Positions 28,206 to 37,968 of a DNA stretch of 64,000 nucleotides are shown here, one piece after another. Origin of the DNA: Burkholderiales bacterium (GTDB taxonomy: Bacteria; Pseudomonadota; Gammaproteobacteria; Burkholderiales; Ga0077523). The translations under genes and the position numbers were made by a program. The stretch spans positions 25,327 to 89,326 of the forward strand of contig JAIEQG010000045.1 of assembly GCA_019747905.1 (NCBI GenBank), read 5' to 3'. Each line of letters starts with the position of its first letter. The first letter of the stretch is position 1. The notes beneath the pieces were generated by a model. It saw only the letters and a list, made by a program, of their open reading frames with translations, did not search any database and was not told where the DNA came from.

Positions 28206-28575
28206 CGCGGTCACGAATTGTCACAGACCACCCGTTATCGGACGGTTGACATCGGTGCGTCGGAGCGCGCATCGTGTAGGCGAGATGCAGGACAGAGATG
28301 TAACGGCCGTCCCCCGCACGATGCTTGAACCAGGCTTCCGGGCCCGCTTTTTTCCGCATCGTGGCGCTCTTGGACAGGCCACTCTTGGACAGCCCGCTTT
28401 TAGGCTGCCATCCGTCTCGAGACACCGGATCGCCGCGATCACGGTGAACGTCCCGCCGTCCGATCACTCTCACGCAGGAGACCCATCACCCGCCCGACAG
28501 GCGGGCCGCAGGTGTGCGGCCGTGCGCCGCACAGCAAGTCGCACCATCGATGTCGTACGCGAAGGAGACAAGAGC

Positions 28576-28953
28576 ATGCAGACACCGCTGCAAATCACGT
28601 TTCGAGACATGCCCCATTCCGCAGCCATGGAAGTGCACATACGCGAAAAGGCGCTCAAGCTGGAGTCCCATTTCTCCCACATCATGGGCTGCCACGTGAC
28701 GATCGAACAGCCGCACAAGCACAAACACCAGGGAAAACATTTCTGCGTGCACGTGGATGTGCGCGTACCCGGTGCCGAGCTGGTGGCGAACCACCACGAG
28801 AACGAGGACGCCTACGTCGCCCTGCGCGACGCCTTCGACGCGGCGCGGCGCCAGGTCGAAGACTATGCCCGCAAACTGCGCGGCGAGGTGAAGACGCACA
28901 ATGGTGCTCGCTCACCTTCCGTCACGCCGGCCGAGGAACTGTCCGGCGACTGA
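28576..28953 (+). CDS. HPF/RaiA-family ribosome-associated protein (short form)
   Basis: MQTPLQITFRDMPHSAAMEVHIREKALKLESHFSHIMGCHVTIEQPHKHKHQGKHFCVHVDVRVPG; RBS gaaggag. Confidence 0.88.
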   Translation: MQTPLQITFRDMPHSAAMEVHIREKALKLESHFSHIMGCHVTIEQPHKHKHQGKHFCVHVDVRVPGAELVANHHENEDAYVALRDAFDAARRQVEDYARKLRGEVKTHNGARSPSVTPAEELSGD

Positions 28954-28976
28954 CTCCGTCCGCCGAGGACGCGATG

Positions 28977-29010
28977 AACGGGCGGCCCACGAGGCCGCCC
29001 GTTTCATTTC
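28977..29010 (+). terminator. Rho-independent terminator after hpf-like gene
   Basis: aacgggcggcc-cacga-ggccgcccgtt followed by tcatttc. Confidence 0.75.
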
Positions 29011-29057
29011 ACCGCTCACCACGCTTGATATAGTCGCGGTCTCGAGGAGGAGAACCC

Positions 29058-30785
29058 ATGACCCGACGGAAACTTGCGGAGAACCTGCGCAGCCAGCGCT
29101 GGTTCGCCACCCGCGACCTGCGCGGCTTCGGCCATCGCTCGCGCGCCCTGCAGCTCGGCCTCACGCACGAGGACACCAAGGGCAAACCGGTGGTCGCGAT
29201 CATCAACACGTGGAGCGACGTGAACCATTGCCATTCGCACCTGCGCGAACGGGCCGAGGACGTGAAGCGCGGCATCTGGCAGGCCGGCGGCGTGCCGATC
29301 GAGATGCCCGCCATCTCGCTCGCGGAAGTGTTCCAGAAGCCGACCACGATGATGTATCGCAACTTCCTCGCCATGGAGACCGAGGAGCTGCTGCGCTCCT
29401 ATCCCGTCGACGGCTGCGTCCTGATGGGCGGCTGCGACAAGACCACGCCGGGCTTGCTGATGGGAGCCATCAGCATGAACCTGCCCGCGATGTTCGTCCC
29501 CGCCGGCGCGATGTTGCGCGGCAACTGGCAGGGCCGCACTCTCGGTTCCGGGTCCGACGTCTGGAAGTACTGGGACGAGTTGCGCGTAGGCAACATCACC
29601 GAGCGCGACTGGAGCGAGATCGAGGAGGGCATCTCGCGCTCGCCCGGCACCTGCATGACCATGGGCACGGCGTCGACCATGACGAGCCTCGCCGAAGTGC
29701 TCGGCTTCAGCCTGCCGAACGCCTCGTCGATTCCCGCGCCCGATTCGAACCACCGCCGCATGGCGGCCTACACCGGCCAGCGCATCGTCGAGATGGTGTG
29801 GGAAGATCTCAAGCCGCGCGACCTGCTGACCGCGCAGTCCTTCGACAACGCCATCCAGGTGCTGATGGCACTGGGCGGTTCCACCAACGGCCTGATCCAC
29901 GTGATCGCCATGGCCGGACGCGCGGGTTTGCGCATTCCGCTCGAACGCTTCGAGGAACTGGGACGCAGGACGCCCTATCTCGTCAACATGCGCCCGGCGG
30001 GCAAGTACCTCATGGAGGACTTCTACTATGCCGGCGGCCTGGTGGGGCTGCTGGAAGGCATGCGCGGGCTGCTGCACATGGACGCGATGACATGCACCGG
30101 CAAGACCCTCGGCGAGAATGTCGCGGGTTCGAAGATTCACCAGCCCGACGTCATCCGCACCCCGGCGAATCCGATCCAACCCGAAGGCGGGCTGGTGGTG
30201 CTGCGCGGCAACCTCGCGCCGGACGGTGCCGTGATCAAGGCCAACGCCGCCGAACCGCGGCTGTTGCAGCACGCCGGTCGCGCCATCGTGTTCGACGACT
30301 ACAACGACATGGCAGCGCGCATCGACGATCCGAACCTCGATGTGGACGCCGATTCGGTGTTGATCCTGCGCAACGCCGGCCCGCTCGGCGGCCCCGGCAT
30401 GCCGGAGTGGGGCATGCTGCCGATCCCGAAGAAGCTGCTGAAGCAGGGTGTGCGCGATCTGGTGCGCATCTCCGATGCACGCATGAGCGGCACGAGCTAT
30501 GGCACCTGCGTGCTGCACGTGGCGCCCGAATCCTTCGTCGGCGGTCCGCTGGCGCTGGTGCGTTCCGGCGACATCGTCAAGCTCGATGTACCGGCGCGCC
30601 GTCTCGACCTCGACGTGAGCGACGCCGAGCTCGCGCGCCGCAAGGCCGCATGGGTCGCGCCGGCACCGCGCTTCGCGCGCGGCTACGGGGCGTTGTTCTC
30701 GCAGAGCGTCACGCAGGCGAACGAAGGGTGCGACTTCCGATTCCTCGAGGGCACAGCGCCGATCGCCGAACCGGAGATCCACTGA
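29058..30785 (+). CDS. IlvD/Edd family dehydratase (sugar-acid dehydratase-like)
   Basis: IINTWSDVNHCHSHLRERAEDVKRGIWQAGG; VDGCVLMGGCDKTTPGLLMGA; SPGTCMTMGTASTM; DARMSGTSYGTCVLHVAPES. Confidence 0.9.
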   Translation: MTRRKLAENLRSQRWFATRDLRGFGHRSRALQLGLTHEDTKGKPVVAIINTWSDVNHCHSHLRERAEDVKRGIWQAGGVPIEMPAISLAEVFQKPTTMMYRNFLAMETEELLRSYPVDGCVLMGGCDKTTPGLLMGAISMNLPAMFVPAGAMLRGNWQGRTLGSGSDVWKYWDELRVGNITERDWSEIEEGISRSPGTCMTMGTASTMTSLAEVLGFSLPNASSIPAPDSNHRRMAAYTGQRIVEMVWEDLKPRDLLTAQSFDNAIQVLMALGGSTNGLIHVIAMAGRAGLRIPLERFEELGRRTPYLVNMRPAGKYLMEDFYYAGGLVGLLEGMRGLLHMDAMTCTGKTLGENVAGSKIHQPDVIRTPANPIQPEGGLVVLRGNLAPDGAVIKANAAEPRLLQHAGRAIVFDDYNDMAARIDDPNLDVDADSVLILRNAGPLGGPGMPEWGMLPIPKKLLKQGVRDLVRISDARMSGTSYGTCVLHVAPESFVGGPLALVRSGDIVKLDVPARRLDLDVSDAELARRKAAWVAPAPRFARGYGALFSQSVTQANEGCDFRFLEGTAPIAEPEIH

Positions 30786-30928
30786 GAACCCCATCCCAGT
30801 GGGCCTGCAGCCCTCCTTCATGGGCAAGCCCACCGAGGGCGGCGCTGCGCGGGCCGTGATGTCCGCGGCCGTGACTGGGCAGTGCCCTGTGCCGCCGGGG
30901 TACAAGGGCCCTCGGGGCCTCTTGGGCG

Positions 30929-31372
30929 GTGCGTGAGCCGACCGTGACGCGGCTCCTCAAGTTCGCACACATCGTCGCCACGATCGGACTGGTCGGCTCC
31001 CTGGGCCTCTTCGCAGCGCTTGCGATGTGGCTGCAGCGGGTCCCGGCCGTGGACGCACCCTCGGTGCTTCAGGCGATGTCGTGGTGCTTCACTCGGGTCA
31101 CACTGCCCTCGGTTGCGTTGCTGTGGATCACCGGGCTGCTGGCGCTGGCCGTGCGGCCGGCGCTGCTCGACAGCGGCTGGGTCTGGGCGAAGATGATCCT
31201 CGGCATGGCGCTCGCCGGGCTCGTTTTCATCGGCATCTGGGGCGCCCTGGAACGATTTCCGGAGGGATCCCTGGTCACCTGGCTAGGTGTCGGTGGCGCC
31301 GTCGGCCTGGCCGGCGCTGCGTTCGGCGTATGGCGGCCCCGTCTGTGGGGACGCAACAACTCTGGGTCCTGA
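30929..31372 (+). CDS. Integral membrane protein, unknown function (about four TM segments)
   Basis: Hydrophobic segments IVATIGLVGSLGLFAALAMWL, VALLWITGLLALAV, MILGMALAGLVFIGIW, WLGVGGAVGLAGAAFGVW. Confidence 0.65.
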   Translation: MREPTVTRLLKFAHIVATIGLVGSLGLFAALAMWLQRVPAVDAPSVLQAMSWCFTRVTLPSVALLWITGLLALAVRPALLDSGWVWAKMILGMALAGLVFIGIWGALERFPEGSLVTWLGVGGAVGLAGAAFGVWRPRLWGRNNSGS

Positions 31373-31378
31373 AGCTGG

Positions 31379-31846
31379 TCAGGCCTTGGGTTCCCGGTGG
31401 ATGTCATCCACCCAATGCACCGTCTCCGGCCGCTCCACGACCGGAATGTCGAGGTTGACCACCACCGGTTCCTGCCCGCTGCGGCACAGGACGCAGGACA
31501 GCGGCTCGGTGTCGGAAGCATTGATCTCCTGGTGCGGCACGAACGGCGGCACGTAGATGAAATCGCCGGGGCCGGCCTCGGCCGTGAACTCGAGCGCGTC
31601 GCCCCAGCGCATGCGAGCCTTGCCGCTCACGACGTAGATCACGCTTTCCACGGGGCCGTGGTGGTGGGCGCCGGTCTTCGCCTTGGCGTGGATGACGACC
31701 GTGCCCGCCCACAATTTCTCGGCGCCGCAACGGGCGTGGGTGATCGCGGCTGCGCGATTCATGCCCTGTGTCTGCGCGGTATTCGTGTCGAGTTCGGTGC
31801 TCTTCACCACCCGCACGCCATGGAACTTCCAGTCGGCATCGCTCAC
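31379..31846 (-). CDS. Cupin-domain protein
   Basis: GTVVIHAKAKTGAHHHGPVESVIYVVSGKARMRWG; GDFIYVPPFVPHQEINAS. Confidence 0.85.
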   Translation of the reverse strand: MSDADWKFHGVRVVKSTELDTNTAQTQGMNRAAAITHARCGAEKLWAGTVVIHAKAKTGAHHHGPVESVIYVVSGKARMRWGDALEFTAEAGPGDFIYVPPFVPHQEINASDTEPLSCVLCRSGQEPVVVNLDIPVVERPETVHWVDDIHREPKA

Positions 31847-31867
31847 GTCTTCCTCACTCCCGAACCG

Positions 31868-32158
31868 TCAACTGAACAGGAACAACACCAGCAGCAGAAT
31901 GGTCGGCACCCACATGTTGATCAGGGACAGATAGAGCAGGCGGCGCGGTCCGGTCTCGCCGAACACCAGTTTCGAGACTGCCGTCGCACCCGAGATCACC
32001 ATCACCAGGCCGCCGACCGCATAGAACCCGGCAAACGCGTGCAGCCCGAGATCGCGCTCGTTCTCCGGCACCCATGCGAGCTGCCACACGGTGAATGCGA
32101 CGAGGAGCAGGTTGAGCGCCACCGGCACCGCGTAGAGCACAAGGAATCGCCACTTCAT
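31868..32158 (-). CDS. Small integral membrane protein
   Basis: 96 aa, three hydrophobic segments; ATGA overlap with upstream gene. Confidence 0.65.
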   Translation of the reverse strand: MKWRFLVLYAVPVALNLLLVAFTVWQLAWVPENERDLGLHAFAGFYAVGGLVMVISGATAVSKLVFGETGPRRLLYLSLINMWVPTILLLVLFLFS

Positions 32159-35082
32159 CGTGGTACACCACCTTCCGTCATCAATGCCCGCTCCAGGACT
32201 CTCGCGACGTGGACCGCGGTTCTCCCCGCACCGTCCGCGATCTGATGCCGGCAGCTCGTGCCGTCGGCCACGATCACCGCATCGGCCGACGCATTGCGCA
32301 CCGCCGGGAGCAGCGCGGTTTCACCCATCTTCATCGACAGGTCGAAATGCTCCGCCTCGTAGCCGAAGGCCCCGGCCATGCCGCAGCAGCTCGACGTCAC
32401 CGTCTCGACCACGAGGTCCGGCACCAGGCGCAGCGCCTGTTCGACCGCGCCGACGGCGTCGAACGCCTTCTGATGACAATGCCCATGCAACAGTGCACGG
32501 CCGTTCGCGAGCGGTTGCAGCGGCGGGGCAAAGCGTCCGGCAGCGTGTTCCCTCACGATGAATTCCTCGAGCGAGACTGCCGCCAGTACGAGCCGCGCGG
32601 TCTCGCCCGCAGGCAGCATGGCCACATACTCGTCTTCGAAGGTGGACAGGCATGAAGGCTCGAGTCCGACGATGGCGAGACCGCGATCCAGCGCCGGAGT
32701 CAGGGCCTCCAGCACACGGCGAGCCTCGATGCGTGCTGCGTCGACCATGCCCGCCGCCAGGAACGTGCGGCCGCAGCACAACGGGCGGCCACCGTCTGCC
32801 GGCTTGGCCACTTCCACCGCATAGCCTGCCGCATTCAAGACCCGCAATGCGGCGCGCAGATTGTCCGGCTCGAACCAGCGGTTGAAGGTGTCGGCGAACA
32901 GGACGACCGTCTTCGCGGAGCCCTTGGTCGCTCCGCCCTCGCGATCGCGAAAGGCGTCACGGCGCCAGCGCGGCAGCGAGCGGCGCGCCGACAAGCCGAG
33001 CCATCTCTCCGTGAGGCGCGCCACCCCCGGGACACCGCTGCCAAGGTTGGCGAGCGGTGCGACCTTCGCCACCCAGGGTGCGTAGCGCGGCAGATACGCC
33101 ACGAGCTTGTCGCGCAACGATCGCGGCTGGGTACGGTGCCGTTGATGCCGCATCTCGATCTTGAGGCGCGCCATGTCCACGCCGGTGGGACATTCGCGCT
33201 TGCAGCCCTTGCAGCCGACGCAAAGGTCCATCGCTTCGTCCACGGCGGCAGCATCGGCAATACCGCCGAGCTGGCCCGACAACGCGAGCCGCAGCGTATT
33301 GGCACGGCCGCGCGTCGAATGGATCTCGTCACGGGTGACGCGGTACGACGGGCACATGGTGCCGGCGTCGAACTTGCGACAATGCCCGTTGTTGTTGCAC
33401 ATCTCGACCGCCGAGGCGAGCCCGCCCCAGGCCGACCAGTCCAACGCCGTGTCGATCTTCGCGGTTGCGTACCCCGGCTTGAAGCGAAACAGGGTCCGAT
33501 CGTCCATGCGGGTGGCACGCACGATCTTGCCGGGGTTGAACAGGTTGTGCGGATCGAGCAGATCCTTGATCTCGCCGAGGGCGAGGGTGAGGCGTTCGCC
33601 CAGGATCGGTTCGATCCACTCCGAGCGGACCAGGCCGTCGCCGTGTTCGCCGGAGAATGCGCCCTTGAACTGCCGGACCAAAGCGCAGGCCTCTTCTGCC
33701 ATGGCGCGCATCTTCTCGGCACCGTCGCGCCGCATGTCGAGCACCGGCCGGACGTGCAAGGTTCCGACGGAGGCGTGCGCGTACCAGGTGCCGCGCGTGC
33801 CGTGGCGGGCGAACACTTCGTCGAGCCGCTGCGTGTATTCCGCGAGATGCTCCAGCGGCACCGCGCAGTCTTCGATGAAGGAGACCGGCTTGCCGTCACC
33901 TTTCATCGACATCATGATGTTGAGGCCGGCCTTGCGGACCTCCCAGATGTCGCGCTGCGCACGTGCGTCCGTCACTTCGACCACGCTGCCGGGCAAGCCC
34001 AGGTCGGCCAGCAACGCCACCAGACGTCGTAGCTTCGCGAGCTGGGCGGCACGATCCTCGCCCGCGAACTCGACCAGCAGGATCGCATCCGGTGCGCCGA
34101 GGAAATAGCGCTCCACCACGGGCCGGAAGGCCGCCTGGTCGCGAGCCAGCCCGATCATGGTGCGATCCACCAGCTCGACCGCATCGGGATCGAGCTTCAC
34201 GATCTCCTGCGTCAGCTCCATCGCGCGATGGAACGTCGGGAAGTGGGCCACGCCCAGCACCTTGTGCGCAGGCAGCGGGGCGAGCTTCAGTTCGAGCCGC
34301 CGCGACCAGGCTAGGGTGCCTTCGGAACCCACCAGCAGATGCGCGAGATTGTGCGGCACATGGGGCTGCACCATGTCGAGGTTGTAGCCCTGCACGCGCC
34401 GCAGCACCTTGGGCCAGCGTGCCTCGATCTCGGCTGCCTCGCGGCGCGCGATCGCGTGGATGCGCTCCACCAGATCGCGATAGTGCGCGGGGCCGCCGTC
34501 CACTTCGTCGGCAGGCCCGAACACGCATTCGCTGCCGTCGGCCAGCAAGGCGTCGATGGCCAGCACGTTGTGCACCATGTTGCCGTAACGGATCGAACGT
34601 GCACCGCAGGAATTGTTGCCAGCCATGCCGCCAAGGGTCGCCTGCGCCGCCGTGGAAACGTCCACCGGAAACCACAGGCCGTCGGCCTTCAACCGCGCGT
34701 TGAGGCGATCCAGCACCAGGCCGGGTTCGACCCAGGCGGTACGTGCGTTTGCATCCACTTCGAGCACGCGATCGAGGTGCTTGGAGGTGTCGATCACCAG
34801 CGCCGCGCCGACGGTCTGCCCGCATTGCGAAGTCCCGGCGCCGCGCGGCAGGATCGGCACGCCCTGTTCGCGCGCGATGCCCAGTGCCACGGCGACATCC
34901 TGCTGCGTTCTGGGCACCACGACACCCACCGGCTCGATCTGGTAGATCGACGCATCGGTGGAATAGCGGCCGCGACTTGCGGCATCGAACAGCACTTCGC
35001 CTTCGATCTCGCGCCGCAACCGCCCCGCCAGCGCGCTGTCGCCGGGACGCAGAGGTCGGTGCAGTGTGACCGGGGCGTTCAT
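32155..35082 (-). CDS. FAD-linked oxidase / Fe-S (CCG domain) dehydrogenase, D-2-hydroxyacid (lactate/glycolate/2-HG) dehydrogenase-like
   Basis: ILPRGAGTSQCGQTVG, GMAGNNSCGARSIRYGNMVHNV, LCVGCKGCKRECPTGVDMARLKIE, TSSCCGMAGAFGYE. Confidence 0.9.
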   Translation of the reverse strand: MNAPVTLHRPLRPGDSALAGRLRREIEGEVLFDAASRGRYSTDASIYQIEPVGVVVPRTQQDVAVALGIAREQGVPILPRGAGTSQCGQTVGAALVIDTSKHLDRVLEVDANARTAWVEPGLVLDRLNARLKADGLWFPVDVSTAAQATLGGMAGNNSCGARSIRYGNMVHNVLAIDALLADGSECVFGPADEVDGGPAHYRDLVERIHAIARREAAEIEARWPKVLRRVQGYNLDMVQPHVPHNLAHLLVGSEGTLAWSRRLELKLAPLPAHKVLGVAHFPTFHRAMELTQEIVKLDPDAVELVDRTMIGLARDQAAFRPVVERYFLGAPDAILLVEFAGEDRAAQLAKLRRLVALLADLGLPGSVVEVTDARAQRDIWEVRKAGLNIMMSMKGDGKPVSFIEDCAVPLEHLAEYTQRLDEVFARHGTRGTWYAHASVGTLHVRPVLDMRRDGAEKMRAMAEEACALVRQFKGAFSGEHGDGLVRSEWIEPILGERLTLALGEIKDLLDPHNLFNPGKIVRATRMDDRTLFRFKPGYATAKIDTALDWSAWGGLASAVEMCNNNGHCRKFDAGTMCPSYRVTRDEIHSTRGRANTLRLALSGQLGGIADAAAVDEAMDLCVGCKGCKRECPTGVDMARLKIEMRHQRHRTQPRSLRDKLVAYLPRYAPWVAKVAPLANLGSGVPGVARLTERWLGLSARRSLPRWRRDAFRDREGGATKGSAKTVVLFADTFNRWFEPDNLRAALRVLNAAGYAVEVAKPADGGRPLCCGRTFLAAGMVDAARIEARRVLEALTPALDRGLAIVGLEPSCLSTFEDEYVAMLPAGETARLVLAAVSLEEFIVREHAAGRFAPPLQPLANGRALLHGHCHQKAFDAVGAVEQALRLVPDLVVETVTSSCCGMAGAFGYEAEHFDLSMKMGETALLPAVRNASADAVIVADGTSCRHQIADGAGRTAVHVARVLERALMTEGGVPR

Positions 35083-35174
35083 GCGCGAGATGATACTCGT
35101 TGGTCTACTCGAACAGCCCTCGGCGGGCCTGCCATCGACCGGTGGCCGCGAGGTCTGTCGGGGGGCGCGTCATC

Positions 35175-35540
35175 TCACTCGGCGACGACGATCGCGGCGT
35201 TCTCGACCTCGACCGGCAATGCCTCGAGACTGCGCCCCTGGCATGGACCGTCTTCGCAGAAGCCGTCTTCATACCGGAACACCGCGCCGTGGGTGGAGCA
35301 GACGATCCATTCGTGGTCGAAGCTCACGAAACGATCGGGCATGTCGTTCAGCGGAATGTAGTTGTGCGGGCAGCGATTGACATATCCCCAGGCGCGGTCA
35401 CCGCGCCGGACGACGAGTACGCGCACGCCGCTCACCGAATTGCCGAACACGAACTCGCGACCTTCGCCGTCCGGAATCGCTTCGAGCCTGCACAGCACCG
35501 TCCCGGCGCCGGGCGCCGCCGGATGATCGTGCCACGCCAT
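35175..35540 (-). CDS. Rieske [2Fe-2S] protein
   Basis: NRCPHNYIPLNDMP...WIVCSTHGAVFRYEDGFCEDGPCQGRSL (CxH..CxxH). Confidence 0.88.
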   Translation of the reverse strand: MAWHDHPAAPGAGTVLCRLEAIPDGEGREFVFGNSVSGVRVLVVRRGDRAWGYVNRCPHNYIPLNDMPDRFVSFDHEWIVCSTHGAVFRYEDGFCEDGPCQGRSLEALPVEVENAAIVVAE

Positions 35541-35743
35541 CAGGAGGGTTTCCCGCCGCAGCTGCGCGGTTGTGCGTAGACCACTCCGTAGGGCGGCGCG
35601 CGATCGGCGAAGAAACGCCCGACGAGGATGCTCTCGCACACCGCGTTCACGCCCGGCGGATTGTCGGTCGCATCGAAGCGCACGCTCGGATACTCGAAGC
35701 GCAGCTTGCGCTGCCACTCGGCCAGCGTATCGAAGGTGGCCAT
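35540..35743 (-). CDS. 67-aa conserved-looking hypothetical protein between sbtB and Rieske gene
   Basis: MATFDTLAEWQRKLRFEYPSVRFDATDNPPGVNAVCESILVGRFFADRAPPYGVVYAQPRSCGGKPS; TGATG overlaps on both sides. Confidence 0.7.
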   Translation of the reverse strand: MATFDTLAEWQRKLRFEYPSVRFDATDNPPGVNAVCESILVGRFFADRAPPYGVVYAQPRSCGGKPS

Positions 35744-36054
35744 CAGAACTTCTCCGGGCGCAGCACGCCGATGTCGGCGAAGAACAGGGTGGTCGCGTAG
35801 TGGCTGGAGTAAGTGTCGCGCACGTGCGCGGCGATCGCGTCCGCGACCGCGGCGTCGCAGATCACTTCCAGGCGGATATTGCGGTCCGCCTGCCAATCGG
35901 CGTCGCGCGGGCCGTGCCGACCACCGCCGCGTACGTCGGCGATGGTATATCCCTGTGCGCCCAGCTTCAGGACATCCTTCACCAGCGTGGACTCGAGCGC
36001 CGCTTCGGTGATGATGACGAGGAGTTTGCGGACATGGGTCTGCATGGCGATCAT
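35743..36054 (-). CDS. sbtB: PII-like protein, SbtB type
   Basis: KLLVIITEAALESTLVKDVLKLGAQGYTIADVRGGGRHGPRDADWQADRNIRLEVICDAAVADAIAAHV; ATGA overlap with sbtA. Confidence 0.8.
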   Translation of the reverse strand: MIAMQTHVRKLLVIITEAALESTLVKDVLKLGAQGYTIADVRGGGRHGPRDADWQADRNIRLEVICDAAVADAIAAHVRDTYSSHYATTLFFADIGVLRPEKF

Positions 36055-36992
36055 CCCAGGGGGCCGAACAGCATCTGCGCCATTCGATGGTAGAGCGGAA
36101 TACCGAACAGCACGTTGAAGGGGAAGGTGACTCCGAGAGCCGCCGCGATGGACAGCGAAGGATTCGCCTCCGGCACGGCGATCCGCATCGCAGCCGGCGC
36201 GGCGATGTAGGACGCGCTCGCGGCCAGGGTGGCGAGCAGCATCGCACCGCCCGGCGACAGCCCGATCAGACGCCCCGCGCCCAGGCCGATCACCGCGAAC
36301 ACGCAGGGCACGACGATGCCGAACGCGGCGAGAAACGGTCCGCTGGCGCGCAGATCGCGCAGGCGGCTCGCCGCCACCAGGCCCATCTCCAGCATGAACA
36401 GCGCCAGCACGCCCTTGAACAGGTCGAAGAACAGTTTCGATTGCGGCGCCAGCGCCTCGGGGCCGGCGATCCAGCCGATCAGCAAGCCGCCCGTCAGCAG
36501 CACGACACTCCGGCCGAGGAACACCTCATGGGCCAGCGCTCCCCAGCGCAGTGCGGCGCCCTGTCCGACGCGGGCCAGCAGGATGCCGACCACGATGCCG
36601 GGGACTTCGAGCAGCACCACGAAGAGCGGCAGGTATTGTTCGTGCGCAATGGCACGATCCGCGAGGAAATTGAGTGCCACGGCGAAGGTCACCATGCTGA
36701 CCGATCCGTAGTGCGCCGCGATCGATGCGGCATCGGCGCGCTTCAGCCGGCCGAGATAGCGCAACACCGGAAATGCAAGCAGCGGCAACACGCATCCCAG
36801 TGCGATCACGCCCGCCATCTGTGGCAGCAGCGGAACCAGCGGCCGCGTGGCGAGTTCCACTCCCCCCTTCAACCCGATGGCGAGCAGCAGGTAGATGGAC
36901 AGTCCTTCGTACAGCGCTTCGGGCAGCCGCAGGTCGCTCTTCAGGAGGCGCGCCAGCACGCCGAGGAGAAAGAACAGGACGATGGGGTCCAT
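36051..36992 (-). CDS. sbtA: Sodium-dependent bicarbonate transporter family permease SbtA
   Basis: MDPIVLFFLLGVLARLLKSDLRLPEALYEGLSIYLLLAIGLKGG; AHYGSVSMVTFAVALNFL; LATLAASASYIAAPAAMRIAVPEANPSLSI. Confidence 0.88.
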   Translation of the reverse strand: MDPIVLFFLLGVLARLLKSDLRLPEALYEGLSIYLLLAIGLKGGVELATRPLVPLLPQMAGVIALGCVLPLLAFPVLRYLGRLKRADAASIAAHYGSVSMVTFAVALNFLADRAIAHEQYLPLFVVLLEVPGIVVGILLARVGQGAALRWGALAHEVFLGRSVVLLTGGLLIGWIAGPEALAPQSKLFFDLFKGVLALFMLEMGLVAASRLRDLRASGPFLAAFGIVVPCVFAVIGLGAGRLIGLSPGGAMLLATLAASASYIAAPAAMRIAVPEANPSLSIAAALGVTFPFNVLFGIPLYHRMAQMLFGPLG

Positions 36993-36999
36993 GATTCCG

Positions 37000-37968
37000 T
37001 CAGGGTGCGCCGCCGCCGGCACCTGCGGCGGCGCGGGTCAGACGATCGCGCACGGCGGCCCACGCAGGATCGTCCGGCGGCATTTCGACGACGATCCGCT
37101 CGAAGCCACCGGCATCGAGGACTCGCAGGCGCGCGTACAGATCATGCGCGTAACCGGTCGCATCGATCGGCGCCTCGATCCATGTCGCGCACGCGTTCTC
37201 GGGTGCCGGTCGGCGCGCCAGGATCACGATCCGCCGCGACGAGATGGCAAGGGCGTCGACATCACGAGCGGCGAGCAGCGTGAGCGGCGTCGACGGTGCA
37301 TAGTGCGCGGCGAGCGCGCCCGAGACCCGCGGTGATTCGTCGGTCGGTCGCGCCAACGGCTGGCCCAGCACGGCTTCGAGTTCTGCTGCGCCGATCATGC
37401 CCGGGCGCAGCAGCGCCGGCCGCTCTCCCGAGACGTCGACGATGGTGGATTCGATGCCCACTTCGGCCTGCCCGCCGTCAAGCACCAGGTCGACGCGTTC
37501 GCCGAGTTCCGCGCGCACGTGGTCGGACGTGGTGGGCGAGATGCGACCGAAGCGGTTCGCCGACGGTGCCGCGATGCCGCGGCCGAACGCGCGCAGCAGC
37601 GCCTGGGCCACGGGATGGGACGGCACGCGCACGCCCACGGTGTCCTGCCCGCCGGTCAGGGTGTCGCTGACGCCGGCCGCCCGCGCGACGATCAGGGTGA
37701 GCGGTCCCGGCCAGAATGCGTGGGCCAGCTGGCGCGCCGTTTCCGGCACGGTGCGCGCCCACGCGCCAAGATCGACCGCATCGGCCACGTGCACGATCAC
37801 CGGATGATCGGCAGGACGGCCTTTCGCTTCGAAGATGCGTCGCACTGCCTCGGGATTGGCGGCGTCGGCACCGAGGCCGTAGACGGTTTCGGTGGGAAAA
37901 GCGACCAGTCCGCCGCTATCCAGGATCGCCGCGGCGCGGGCGATCGCGTCGGTCGCCACCGTTCTCAC
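37000..37968 (-). CDS. tsaC: L-threonylcarbamoyladenylate synthase (TsaC/Sua5)
   Basis: [70 protein letters not shown]; long C-terminal Sua5-type extension; GTG start. Confidence 0.92.
   Translation of the reverse strand: MRTVATDAIARAAAILDSGGLVAFPTETVYGLGADAANPEAVRRIFEAKGRPADHPVIVHVADAVDLGAWARTVPETARQLAHAFWPGPLTLIVARAAGVSDTLTGGQDTVGVRVPSHPVAQALLRAFGRGIAAPSANRFGRISPTTSDHVRAELGERVDLVLDGGQAEVGIESTIVDVSGERPALLRPGMIGAAELEAVLGQPLARPTDESPRVSGALAAHYAPSTPLTLLAARDVDALAISSRRIVILARRPAPENACATWIEAPIDATGYAHDLYARLRVLDAGGFERIVVEMPPDDPAWAAVRDRLTRAAAGAGGGAP

Noticed and set aside
28246-28280. Sigma-70 promoter upstream of the hpf-like gene (TTGACA at 28246-28251)
   Set aside because: No acceptable -10 element at 16-18 nt spacing; a lone TTGACA is weak evidence.
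28901-30859. 652-aa Arg/Ala-rich + strand ORF overlapping the IlvD/Edd gene
   Set aside because: Out-of-frame shadow of the dehydratase gene, no motif support.
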